Assembly: GCF_000611645.1 (NCBI RefSeq)
Contig: NW_014013506.1
Coordinates: 1-41,063 of the forward strand
Source of the DNA: Monoraphidium neglectum
Lineage: Eukaryota > Chlorophyta > Chlorophyceae > Sphaeropleales > Selenastraceae
DNA length: 41,063 bases
Reading direction: 5' to 3'
Made by a program: the position numbers and the translations under genes. Every line of letters begins with the position of its first letter. The stretch's first letter is position 1. The notes below the pieces were generated by a model. That model was not told where the DNA came from. It ran no database searches and worked only from the letters and a program-made list of their open reading frames with translations. Shown here piece by piece: positions 11,213 to 40,622 of this stretch.

Positions 11213-13866
11213 CGCAGTCACTGCCCCCGCCGCCGCTGCCGCCGCTGCCAAACCGTCCGCGGCCTGCCGCCACCCCTGTGGCAGCACCAGCTCCTGCCCC
11301 GCCCGCGCCCCGCCCGCCGCGCCATCGGCTCTGGCCTCCGCCGCGGCGCGCTCCGCCAGGATGTCCCCCAGCCCCGTCGCCACCACCCAGGAGCGCGCGT
11401 CTCTCTTGCCCTTTTCTATGAGGTAGCTGCTGGTCTCACGCGGCGACGCCTGCAGGGCCCACTTGAGGACCTGCAATGCGCACACGATTGCAAAGATTGA
11501 CGGCCGCCGGCATGGCAAGAGAGTGGTTCGCACGGGCTGCCACGCCCTACAGTGACTGCGGCTGCCAGATATTGGCGGCTGCAAAGCGACGCGGCACCAT
11601 GGTTTGCGACGCGTCTCAAATTGCACCTGGGGCCCAAGCGAATGTCGTGCACACGTCACTGGAGCAGACAAGACTCACCGTGCCCCGACCGATTCAGCAC
11701 GCCGCTGCCCTTTTTGCACAGCAAGCAAGCAGCCACTCACCGCCACTGCCAGGCAACAAGCAACCAAAGCGCCACTGTCGCACCAGCAGCAAATAAAACT
11801 GCTGCTGCCAAGCAACTATTGAAGGGCCCAACGCGACCCACCGTAGGGTAGCCGTGGCCCCACTCCTCAAAGGAGTCCAGGGATATGTCAATGTCCAGGA
11901 AGCGCTCCACCAGCGCCAGCCGCGCTGCGCGGGAGCGGATGGCCTCTAAGTGCACAGTGGGGAAGCACATGACCTGAGAAGCGGTGTGGGAGGTGCACAG
12001 TTGAAGGAGTGCTGAGAAACACGTTGTAGCTTAAGAGATGAAGGGATCCAGGGGGACGACGCGCTGCTAAGAGGGGTTTGCAGCCTGGCCCGAGGTCAAC
12101 AGGCACACCGCAGTGCTCGGAGGGGGCGCGATGAAAACTGGGCACACCACAAAAGCTTTGAGCGCGTTGCAGACAGGGCGCCACGGGTGGGCACGACAGC
12201 AGGGTGCTCATGCAGATGCGTGCGGCCGAAAGTGGGAAAGCGTGGCGCCACAGCACCTGGGGCCTACCTTGACTGTATAATCTGCCCCTGGCACTACTGG
12301 GATCTGAGGGGGCGGGGCGTAAGTGGTCGATGGGGCAGTCAGCAAGCCACAGGGGTGGCGTGCCCAACGGGTTTGAAGCAAATGGGAGAGATGACTAGCA
12401 CTGATGGCTTTGCGACCGGAAGCATAAGCATTGGGGGTTTCAACCTCCATGCAATGAGCAAGAGGCTGCTGGCGAGCACGCGGACCCGGCTAAGTTGTGG
12501 CGGGAAGAAACTTACAAAATTGGTGGCGCCTGGTTGTCACGAGAGGTGAAGGTCGGCAGGTGAGACAGCGAGGAGGGGGAGGGGGTAGGTGGTGTATGGC
12601 GAATGAGAGCCAAACTGCCGTTGTGTTGCGCAAGCATTTGAGAGTGATGTCAGCACGAGCAGCTGGCCGGGCTTGAGCAGTGGCAGGTGGCAGTCTGCGG
12701 CCGTTCAACTTCCTGCCGCCAGCCCCGCAGCTCCTCCCTGCTCATGGCCCCTCACCGCCGTCGACGGCGTAGTGGCCCCTGAACTTGGTCATCCAGCGCC
12801 CATCAAAGTACCTGCGGGGCAAACACAAACCCGGCAGGGCCACAGCCGCATGCCAGGTGCCTGTCAGGAGGGTTTCTGCAGCCGTAGCGTGGGGGCACTG
12901 CACAGGCCGGCAGGCTGGTGCTGGGACACTACCCTTTGAGAATCTGACAAGCTGCCGTTGCTGCAGCACCACCTTGCAACGCGACTCTAGCCAACAAGTC
13001 AACCCACAATCCCAACAATAGCCTGCTCCTGCCCGCACCCAGTTGTGCAGCGTCCCCCCCCAAAAGCAGGCCGCCCAGATGCGCGGCTCACCAGGGTATG
13101 TGGCAGCTGGTCAACAGTGCTGCGACCAGGTCGTCGCGTGACTCAAAATGACTCACCTGCAAAGGTGCAGTTTGGGGGGAGGCTCTCTGGGATTATAGTA
13201 ATTCCAGGTTAAGGCCTTCAAGGCATGCATCAGCAATAGCAACCGAGCAATTTTATAAGCTGAGTCAAGGCATGCGGTGCGTAGGGAACCCCTTCTGAAG
13301 ACAGAATGCAAGTGAGTAGTGTGCGCATGGTGCAAACCCCTTGCAGCCGCGGCGCACCAGCTTTGAGCGCCAGTAGGGCAGGGCGCGCGTGATGGCGACG
13401 TGCGTGTTGCCCGAGCAGCGCTCGTGGGCGTCTGGCGGCAGGTAGGCGTGCAGGAAATCGCGCAGCAAGGGGCCCAGCCTAGAAGTTCAGGTTGTCATTG
13501 GGAGGGCAGAGGCGCCATGATTGCACAGCAGCAAAGGGCGAGCCAAAAACACACAAATGGAAATAACGCTCTGAGGCATGAGGACACGGCTGCACGGGGG
13601 GCCGGCTCTGAGGGTAAGCACCGCCCGACTGACGGCAGCGCGATAGTCAGCACTAGCGAGTTGCGGCGCGGCGTGCGCACCTGTGCTGTGTGCCGTTCTG
13701 CAGGCAGTCCTCTCCAAACAATATCATGCTTTCCTCTACAACGCGCCTGCACAAGGGAGGATGATTTAAGTCTTGTTTGAGGGTCAGGTAGGCAGACTGG
13801 ACCGCCGCTCGCGCATTTTTTTTCACGCCAAACTCTGATCTACCAGCAAGGTGGAGAACGGACATC

Positions 13867-13912
<46 letters not shown>

Positions 13913-14759
13913 GCTGCGGAGACCAAGCCGCGGCCTAATGACATGCAGAACCCATTGCCCATGTGAACTCACATGTCGAGGCCGGTGTTGTAAGCCGCCG
14001 CGATGAGGGAGCCCGCGCTTGCCCCGGCCAGCTGGTGAGGCCGCTTGAGGACGCCCATTTCCTCCAGCACCGAGCAGACGCCGACATAGTAGGGAAACTG
14101 CCCAGGGGCGGTTGCAGGATTGGGAGGTTGACGTTTACAGAGAGAAGCACTTATGCGTGACAGCAGGGCTTGGCCAAAATCCAAGCGAAAAGCAGTGACC
14201 TGACCTTGGCGAACGTCTCAGCAGCTGTGACATGAGAGAGAAGCGACACGCCCGGTATACATGGGGCACTTCACAGCAGGTTGGTCGCTAGATCCGCAGC
14301 CGCTTGTCCCCTTCCCTGCCTTTGCCTTGGACCCAGCTGACCCACCATGAGGCCGCCGGCGGAGAAGCCAAACGCGAGCGATCCATTGTCAAAGGCGTGC
14401 CTGATTCGCTCGAGCTTGGCGGGGTCCTTGAGCGACACGCTGGTGACGTCACTGTTGCGGGTGCTGCTGCTGCTGGGGCTGCTCGGGGGCGCGCCGTCAG
14501 CGGAGTCGAGGCTGGCGCCGTCGCTGCCGCCGGGCCACGTGCCGCTGCTGCGAGCCGCAGGGGAATCAAATCCCTCGGGCCCCTTGCCGCTGCCATAGGC
14601 GCGCGCCTGATCCCAGTTCAGCCACCGCAGACTATCAGCAACGGCTTTGCCAAGGCGGTTGCCCGCCGCAGCGTGCACGCGCGGGTGACGTATGCATGCG
14701 GGGCGTGCGTATGCATGGTGAGCTGGAACAGCTGCTGCTGTCGCTGACGCTTGGGCCAT
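10970..14759 (-). CDS. Patatin-like phospholipase/acyl hydrolase (PNPLA type)
   Basis: Serine-aspartate dyad lipid acyl hydrolase. Exons 14759-14346, 14097-13973, 13746-13681, 13478-13358, 13156-13092, 12811-12756, 12529-12516, 12303-12268, 11973-11842, 11470-10970 give 509 residues with all phases closing. Oxyanion segment FSAGGLMFPYYVGV spans the exon 1/2 junction; nucleophile GASAGS has Ser about 165 (14017-14019); LVSHFESRDDLVAALLTSCH resembles the ATGL/PNPLA core; DGG gives Asp about 281 (12760-12762). The Met at 14759 starts an Ala-rich, basic leader ending PRVHAAAG, like a chloroplast or mitochondrial transit peptide; an in-frame Met at 14840 would add 27 residues. The C-terminal 100 residues are low complexity with polyQ and HKRRREEE. 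Substrate (triacylglycerol, phospholipid or galactolipid) cannot be told. Confidence 0.88.
12516..12529 (-). other. 14-nt microexon of the patatin-like gene
   Basis: Sequence between an AG acceptor (12530-12531) and a GTAAGT donor (12510-12515) supplies GC plus codons for A-T-N-F. It joins the DG(G) exon ending at 12756 to the exon starting IPVVPGADYTVK at 12303, giving VDGGATNFIPV, the expected patatin order after the catalytic Asp. Phase fits on both sides (1 nt in, 0 out). Confidence 0.8.
13869..13912. repeat. (AGC)n tract in patatin-like gene intron
   Basis: About 14 perfect AGC units on the plus strand, within the intron between exons 14097-13973 and 13746-13681. Noncoding. Confidence 0.9.
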
Positions 14760-16175
14760 AGCTGTCTGCAGTCTATGCAAATGAGGCCGTGGCTGGGGAA
14801 TATGTAGTACACCGGGCATTACGCTGCGAGCTCCGAGCAAGAGAACTCGGTAAAAATCACCGTGTCAGATCGTCCACATTGACGCACAGCTGCTTCGTTC
14901 AATGTAGGCAACAAAGAATCTCTTCCCGGCAGGATAACTGATGTTGAAAGAATAGCTTATTGTCAAAGAGAACATTAGCACGCCTTTGAGGCCATGTTGC
15001 AGTGCTGATGACAAAGGTGTGCGTGATGTCACTCGGTCGTTTGCGCACGAGAGACTGCGTCCCGTCACACCATAAACTTGCTTGATTTCAATGTACTGCT
15101 TAGCCAAGCACTCGTGCTCATACACCCATCGTGCAGCAGTCGGTCATTGTCAACAGTTCTGGTGGCGTGTTTGACCGCCACCATTGCTGTACACTGGACT
15201 GCTGCGCCCCAAGGGCAGGTCGTAGCTTCCTGTGTCTATCTTCTACATGTTGCCATCTGGGTTTGCACAGGATTGGGGTTGCATCGCAGTGGAAAGGGCC
15301 TGCAGAAGCAGGATTTCACCCCATGCCGCACGCAGCTCCATGTCAGATCAGGCTGCTGAGTGACTCTGGTTGCCCAGTGAACCTGAGCGTGTTTGCCTGG
15401 AGCCTCGCAAGACACGAGACGTGACGGCACGGCAACCAGTGCGGTGCCCTGGAGGTGCGGAAATGCATGCACAAGAGCATGACCATGCTCAAGATAGGCG
15501 TGGACCATGCCCAGAGAGTGAATGCGTGATAGTGCGGATAAGTTCTGGCTATGTCCGGCTTCCAGGGTCAGTCTATGTGCCTCTGAAGGCTGGCGGCGTC
15601 TGCAATAAGCTGTGCACTTCTGCCGGAAGCCACTCCCTTGCCGCGTCACTCCCCCCGGCCTGCCCACCAGTCAACAGTCATATCAAGGCCGCGCGCAGCT
15701 CAGCAACAGCACGCTTCGCAGGCCGCCGTAGTGCAGCGCAGGACCAGGGACCAAAAGAAGCAGGTGACCCACGGCCCTACCACACACCACTATGCCAAGA
15801 TAGCCCAACCCTGCAGCGCAGCGGGTATAATTTGTGCATTCGTGCATGCTTGTGCACGCGCATGCGAATTTGCATCTGCCACAGTGTGTGTGTGTGCGCG
15901 CGCGCGCGTGTATTGTGTGCGTGTGGAAGGGTGCAAGCAACCACCCCCCTTCCAACGGCATCTACCTCACATCGTGGCTGGCGAGCAGATACGGGACTGC
16001 AGAGGTAATTCTGAGATATGCCGAAACAAAAGCTGGCCAGATTCACCTGACAAGCCGCCCATAGAGCGGGAGCAGATTACAGGGGTTTTGAACATACCTG
16101 TCGCTGCAGGGTTTCAGTGCAGTTCTGAGCAAGCAACGGCGCAGCCAAGCCGGGTTGGCGACCCCACAACGGCAG
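14760..16175. other. Intergenic: patatin-like promoter and CEP290 3' flank
   Basis: The longer open frames on the plus strand here (around 15370-16380) carry no family motif and overlap the terminal CEP290 exon on the other strand, so I read them as noncoding. A TG/CG-alternating tract lies at about 15883-15911. The patatin promoter should be just right of 14840. Confidence 0.65.
16077..16081 (-). terminator. Candidate TGTAA poly(A) signal of CEP290
   Basis: TTACA on the plus strand, TGTAA in the sense of the gene, 95 nt past the TGA at 16176-16178. Distance and motif match green-algal poly(A) signals. Confidence 0.55.
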
Positions 16176-35010
<18,835 letters not shown>

Positions 35011-35651
35011 CTGCCAGAACAAGACGTGAGGTACTCAACATGTATTTAATGGTTATATGGGCTCTCTTGACAGTGCGGTGACCCCTAGCACCCGCGGTGC
35101 GGCACCCGTCCTGCGGTCAACACTGGTCAAACTAGCTGTCGGTGGGAAGTGCTGGCCCATCGCAATGTTTGGCGCATGTTCAAAGAGCGAAAAGCACCTG
35201 TAAAAGCACAAGATCGTGCAAGCACACGAGCATGACTCAATGTGTGCGCATGCACGCTTTTGACCCCATGTGCGGAAACAACTGCTCGCTTTGAGCCGCA
35301 GCTTGCCCCGCCTGCCCGGACCATGCAGCTTTTGGCATTAAGAGTTTTCTGCAAGCACGCATATTTACACAACTTCGTTCAGCAGCATAGGCGGGGCGGC
35401 TTGTTGGCAACTATCCACGGTAGTGAGAATTTATCACGAATCATCCAGCCTGTCACATTGCACCATACCCACACCAGACACGTTGGGGCGAGTGCATGGC
35501 GACTGCGTGTACCGGCGCAATGCTAGGGCTCTTTATATGCTGCCCCTGCATCAAGCTAGTCAGCACCATCACCTAATCCATGACTAGTGCGTGAGTGATG
35601 CTCAGTGATATCAGCAGCCCACAAGTAGTAGGTTCACCATTACTTGTACAG
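35011..35651. other. CEP290 upstream region, no gene assigned
   Basis: Should contain the CEP290 5' end. In the frame of exon 1 a stop (TGA) occurs about 30 nt upstream of 35010, and the TTCTGGCAG before AAC looks like an acceptor, so a further 5' exon is likely. I found no short ATG exon with a phase-0 donor that I trust. Confidence 0.5.
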
Positions 35652-36358
35652 TACCGTATGTCTCTTAATAGTAAGACGAACGCAATAGGCGAAAGTTCTT
35701 ATATTGCGAGATTTTATAGCTTAGGCGAAAAATCCGTCTTATAATTGCAGCACGGGAGCAGCTGCTGGGTAGGGGCCACAACCAAGAGCAGCCCAGAGCC
35801 AGAGACGGCTGGGATTGTCATTCCAATAGCTATTTAAAGTATTTGCGAACATCACCGCTTCGCACAGCCATGGATCCCCCTATGGAGATCTCCCCTCAGA
35901 AGGATGGGCCCTCGCCCGTGACGGTGCAGCTCGCTGCTGCCTTCAACAATGCAACATGCTACTATGCCCCTGGTGGCCAACTCTGACCAGATGGCCCAGT
36001 ATGTCTGTCCCACGGCGGCGGGCAGGCGCGCGAGGCGCACAGCTGCAGTGGGCGCGCAGCTGCTGTGGCGTGAGCAGCGGCGGGTGGGCCACCTGTGAGC
36101 CTCATGTGTTGAACATAGAACATCAATATCTAATTAGTGGGTGCTTGCAGAACTTGGAAGTATGCTGTGAGCATGCTGTGGGCGCATATGCAGCAGGATC
36201 CAGCACTCAGGCAGGCAAACACAGCCGGACCGCCTTCTGCATTGTGACACAGGGAACAGCCTAGGTCACAAAAGCGCCTTATAGATATGAAACGTGCACA
36301 TGCCTGACCCCAAATGTCTTAAATTGTGAACCTCCTTACTATTAAGAGACATACGGTA
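35652..36358. mobile_element. Non-autonomous DNA transposon with 24-bp perfect TIRs
   Basis: Left TIR 35652-35675 begins TACCGTATGTCTCTTAATAG; its exact reverse complement is 36335-36358. Outer TA dinucleotides allow a TA target-site duplication with 22-bp TIRs, as in Tc1/mariner/pogo-like elements, but TA is palindromic so this is not proven. The 707-bp element is AT-richer than the genes. Subterminal sequence on the left holds nested inverted repeats (TAAGACG 35672-35678 with CGTCTTA 35735-35741; CGCAATA 35681-35687 with TATTGCG 35702-35708). No transposase is present. Confidence 0.85.
35870..35986 (+). other. Mini open frame with TATA-like box inside the TIR element
   Basis: ATG at 35870 opens 38 codons (starting MDPPMEISPQ, ending YYAPGGQL) and stops at TGA 35984-35986. 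A TATTTAAA box lies about 33 nt upstream (35831-35838). It could be the remains of a transposase first exon, a captured gene start, or chance. No family is recognised. Confidence 0.3.
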
Positions 36359-36778
36359 TGACATATGGACGGGTGTGAGTTTGTGGGATGCTGGATGGGC
36401 GCAGCACGTCTTGGCACCATCGCACCCGACCCAAACAGCAGCCCAGCTTCCTGGTGTGTGTGTTGATCAGCACGATGGAAACGGTGGGGTGCAGCGCCCA
36501 AGACCGCACATCGTACGCATCAGAATCACGTATAACTACTTCGTGGTCGTGTGAAAGCGCTGTGTACGCAGGTGGATCATGCACGGTCCCAATGAATGCA
36601 GCGTGGTAACGCGTGGGCCACACGATATTCTACATAAATTTAGAGCTTCATAGAGCCGTCTCTGTCGAGTGGCGCTTCCACTGCAGCTGCCGCTCCCCGG
36701 TCTGCAATCGCTCTTGTGCAGATTGACTGGGCACGTGCCCATCAGAGAGACGTAATGAGACGCTGAAACGGCACAAGT
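36359..36778. other. Upstream region of DMT transporter
   Basis: 420 nt with no supported coding exon. A weak TATA-like CATAAAT occurs at 36633-36639, about 140 nt before the ATG. Together with the region left of the transposon this forms a divergent promoter for CEP290 (leftward) and the transporter (rightward). Confidence 0.5.
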
Positions 36779-39700
36779 ATGGGCCTGATACGGCGGCCAG
36801 CCCCCTCGCCGCAGTTGGTGGGCGACGAGGATGATGCCAGCCCTCTGCTTGCTGGCAGCAGCAGCTCCAGCTGCGGTAGTGGCAGCAGCGGCGGCGAGGC
36901 TGACGGCCGCAGAGATGCATCTTACTTGGTCGGCGCAGCGGCGAACAGCGGCCGCGGCTCCGTGGCCGCGCCACTGGAGACCCCCGCTGGCCCGGCCAAG
37001 TCGCGGCTCAGAAACGTCAGCGGTTTCGACCTGCCCGCGCCGACGCTGCCTGCGCCGGCGCCGCTCGCGACGGCCGCACCCGCCGCCGAGCATACCAGCG
37101 CCAGCTGGGCCTACATCTCTATGCTCACCAACAATGGCGTCTTCCTGGCGCTGGTCGCGTACCTCGTTTTTGCGATCAGCGCTTTCAGCGTCAAGCTCAC
37201 CCACGGTGAGTAGCCTGCCGGCAGCGTCGCACTAGCAGCGGCGCAACTTCACGGCCCAGGCGTGCGGCAGGGCCTGTGGGCACGCTGCGAGACCTTCTAT
37301 GCAAATCGTTTGGTTTGCAAATTGGGCCACCCATCTGATGCAAACCGCGGCGTCGCGCAGGCCGGGTGCCGGTCCTGGAGCTGTGTCTAGTCCGCAGCGC
37401 GCTGTCCTTCGGCATGTGCGTCGCGCTCATGCGGGGCATGAGGATCTCGCCGATGTTCGGCAAGCGCAGCAGCTGGCCACTGCTCCTTGCGCGCGGGTGC
37501 TTTGGCAGCATGGGCATGGTGCTCTATTACGTGAGCATACAGCTGGTGCCGCTTGGGGATGCGGTCACGCTAGGTGAGGCCGTTGGGGCGCTGACTGCTG
37601 GCAGCTGCTTGACCTCTGCTTTGCAGGCAGCTGCTGTGGTCGGCAGCGGTTGGTGAATCGGCATGCGTGCTTTCAGGAAAGCTCTTCTGGTGCACCCGCT
37701 CGTCTGCAGTGGTGTGGACCGCAAGCAAACATACGCCGCCGGCAGGACGCTGACGAGGATTGCTTGCTTTTCGCACGCATCGCGCAGGCCTGATTCAGCC
37801 GCCCATCACGGCCGTGCTGGCACGCCTTGTGCTGGGGGAGCCCCTCGGCATCCGCGGCGCGATGGGGTGCCTCGTCAGCCTCGCGGGCGTCGTCTTCATC
37901 TGGTGAGGCCGAGCCGGCATGCAAGGGGATGGGGTTTCATGTTGCACACAGCAATGCTTCCGCTTTGCTTTAATCCAAAGCCAGATATGAATGCGCACGC
38001 ACAAGTTGATGTTGCTGATGCTGTCTGCACCGTGCATGGTCATGATGCAGGCTTACCTGGATGCCGTCTGCCCCTGTCGCGTGTTGCACCTACCCCGCAG
38101 CCAGCCGCCCTTCCTGTTTGGCGGCAGCACAGGTGGCGCGGCCGACGCCGCAACGCGCATGCGTCTCCTGGGTTCTGCGGCGGGCTTGACGGCGGCGGTG
38201 CTGAGCGCTTTCAGCTTTTTGGCAATCAGGAAGCTCGGGGCGGCTGAGAAAGCGCCCGTTGTGGCGATGGTGCGCGGGCTGCTGCCGTGCTGATGCAGGC
38301 CGCCTGCTCACTGCACATGTTGCTCATATGTTACTGCTGTGGTGGCTGGCTGCTCACGTCAAATTCCCAACCGCTATGCATGTACTGGTGGCTTGAGTAT
38401 CAGCAGCAGCCGCAATGCTGCGCAAGCAAGTGCCTAGACAACAGTTTGTCATATCAGATCGCTCCTCCATTCTTGTTGCTCTGCAGGCCTTCCACACTGC
38501 GTCGCTCATCATTTCGTCAGGCCCCCTGCTGGCCGGCTGGCCGCAGAAGGCGCGCGTGCCGGAAGAGTACGACGCAGGGCTGCTTGTGGGCGTGGCGGTG
38601 ACGTCGTTCTTTGCGCAGCTGCTGATGACGCGCGCGCTGCAGCTCACGGCGGCGGCGCGGGTGTCTTCAACGAGCTTCACCCAGGTGTGGCGTGTGCGCC
38701 TGGCTTGCACGATGCTGAATGCTCGGACTCAACCGTTGCTCTTGAAATGTGCTGATCATGTTTGCATGAGAAATTTGTGCTGCTGGTATGTGATTTCTCA
38801 TTCTTGCACAAGGTCCAAATGGGCCGAACCCAGCCCTGCTTGGCTGTCAGACACACACAGGCTGTCAAACACACGAAAACACGCACTCACACACACTCAC
38901 ACACACACATACACACACAAAAATAACAATCCAACAACAGGTGATGTACTCCTACGGCCTTTCCATGATCTTCTTCCATCAAAAAATCAGCCTGGTTAGC
39001 GCAGCAGGCGTGCTGTGCACCCTCGCTGGCGTGGCGCTCGTCGTGCTGCGCCACAGCCCCGCGTCCCGCCCGCCGCCAGTACGGCCGGAGGAGCCAGTCC
39101 CCATGGTCTCCAAAAGCGTGTCTGTTGCCGCCCCATCGCTGCCCGAAGCGCCTTCTCTTGACAGCACGATTTTGCCCGCGGAAGTGAGCTTTGCAGAGCG
39201 CCTGCTCAGCAAGCAAGCTTCTGCTGCCGTGGCTGCCCCTGCGGCCGCAGCCCCGGATTCCGCGCAGCAGCAAAGCCAGCAGCAGCAGGCAGCCGAAGGT
39301 GTGCAAGGCGAGGGCGGCGCAGCAGCCGGGCTGGAGCCTGAGCAGAGGCGTGCGTACTTGAAACAGCGTTCGCTGCGAGCGATTGAGTCAATCCGCCGCA
39401 TGTCCGTCGACATCACCGAGGGTGGCGCCGCAGCCGCCAGATCGCTGATTAACCAGATTGGCCAGATCAGCGCTGCCGCGGCGGCACAGATGGAGCAGCA
39501 GCCCAGCATGACCATGGCTGACCTGGCTATGGCTGCGGAGGGCGCGTGCAGCGCTTGCACAGCCGCGCTTGCAGCATCGACGGCCGCGTACGAAGCCGCC
39601 AGCGCGGCGGACGACGGCGGCGCGGCAGGTGCGGCCGCGGCCGAGACGCAGACAGCGCCCCGCGCCATGCAGGCCGTGGCAGCGGCGGCCGCGGCCGAGG

Positions 39701-40047
39701 TCGTCGCCGCGGCTTTCCGAGGGGACGAGCTCCAGGCGTCGAGCGGAGGAGCAGCGCGCTGCAGCGGGGGCGCCAGCGCAGGCGGCGGCCTCATCCCGGC
39801 CGTCGCCGCGGTGGAGGTGAGGTCGCGCGGGCATTTGTGCAGCGACGAGCCCGACGGCCTGACAACCTCGGACGACCTGGACGACGCGGCCGAGGGCCTG
39901 CTGCAGCAGTTCAAGGAGCGGAGCGATGCACCGCCGGCCGCTGCTGCAGGCGCGCAACCCAGAATGAGCAGCCAGCTGTCTGGACAGCTGGACCAACCCC
40001 CTGGTGGTGGCAGCGATGGTGGTGGCGCGCGCGGCGAGGTGAACTGA
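36779..40047 (+). CDS. EamA/DMT-superfamily transporter, SLC35G-like, with long C-terminal tail
   Basis: Integral membrane transporter of the drug/metabolite superfamily with two EamA repeats; substrate not inferable. Exons 36779-37205, 37361-37573, 37788-37902, 38101-38269, 38487-38684, 38941-40047 give 742 residues, phases closing. After a soluble Ser/Ala-rich N-terminus (about 110 residues) come helices such as GVFLALVAYLVFAIS, GSMGMVLYYVSIQLVPL, then the EamA signature VLARLVLGEPLGIRGAM and VSLAGVVFI. Repeat 2 has GLTAAVLSAFSFLAIRKL, GVAVTSFFAQLLMTRALQL and IFFHQKISLVSAAGVLCTLA. About 320 residues after the last helix form an Ala/Gln/Ser-rich tail, probably cytosolic and disordered. The start ATG is the first in frame. 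The antisense open frame over the tail is a composition artefact. Confidence 0.88.
38879..38920. repeat. CA microsatellite in transporter intron 5
   Basis: Imperfect CA tract ending 20 nt before the acceptor of the last exon (38941), in the place of the usual pyrimidine tract. Confidence 0.85.
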
Positions 40048-40622
40048 CTGGTTTGTGGTTGCTTGCTGTATGCAGTGCGCCTGGCTGTGACTTGACGATT
40101 TGTGACTGGACAGGAACACAATAATGCCTCATGAGGGAGTCAGTGCGTGTGTATTTGGCCCAGGCGGCTTTCGCAACGTAACACACGAGATTTCAAGGCT
40201 GCGGCATGACGCAGCTTGGTTGAATACTCTGCGGGCAAACACGGCTCCCACGTACACACCCATTGCTTCCTCCTCCTTGGATTTTTGGTTGAGTGGATAG
40301 ACCACCGCGGGATGTTCTTTGACCCAGTCAACAATTCTGGCACAAAAAAATGGCTACCCACCCCCTGATGTAGACTGGGGAGCCGTAGCAGCTGCAATCT
40401 TTTTGGGTCCAGATGCTGCATATTAAGCGCAATCTGAGACCTGCTGAGGTACACCATCAGCAGGTCATCAGTGTGATTGTTGGCCCACAAATATTACCGT
40501 CACCGGTTTGCACCCTGGACAGTTGATTACTGAGTCGGAGTAAGGAGTGAGGATAAAATGCAACAGCGGGGCCGTGCAGCGTGCATCGCCGCACTCGCCG
40601 CCGACCAGCCCGCCCAGTGCGG
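40048..40622. other. Convergent 3' flanks of transporter and RS-protein genes
   Basis: Two genes converge here. No coding exon and no clear TGTAA signal was found for either gene, so the 3' ends are undefined. Confidence 0.6.

Noticed and set aside
38979..40121. 380-codon antisense open frame over the transporter tail
   Set aside because: It mirrors GC-rich Ala/Gln codons of the sense frame, has no domain and no splice-linked partner; the sense frame is joined to clear membrane exons.
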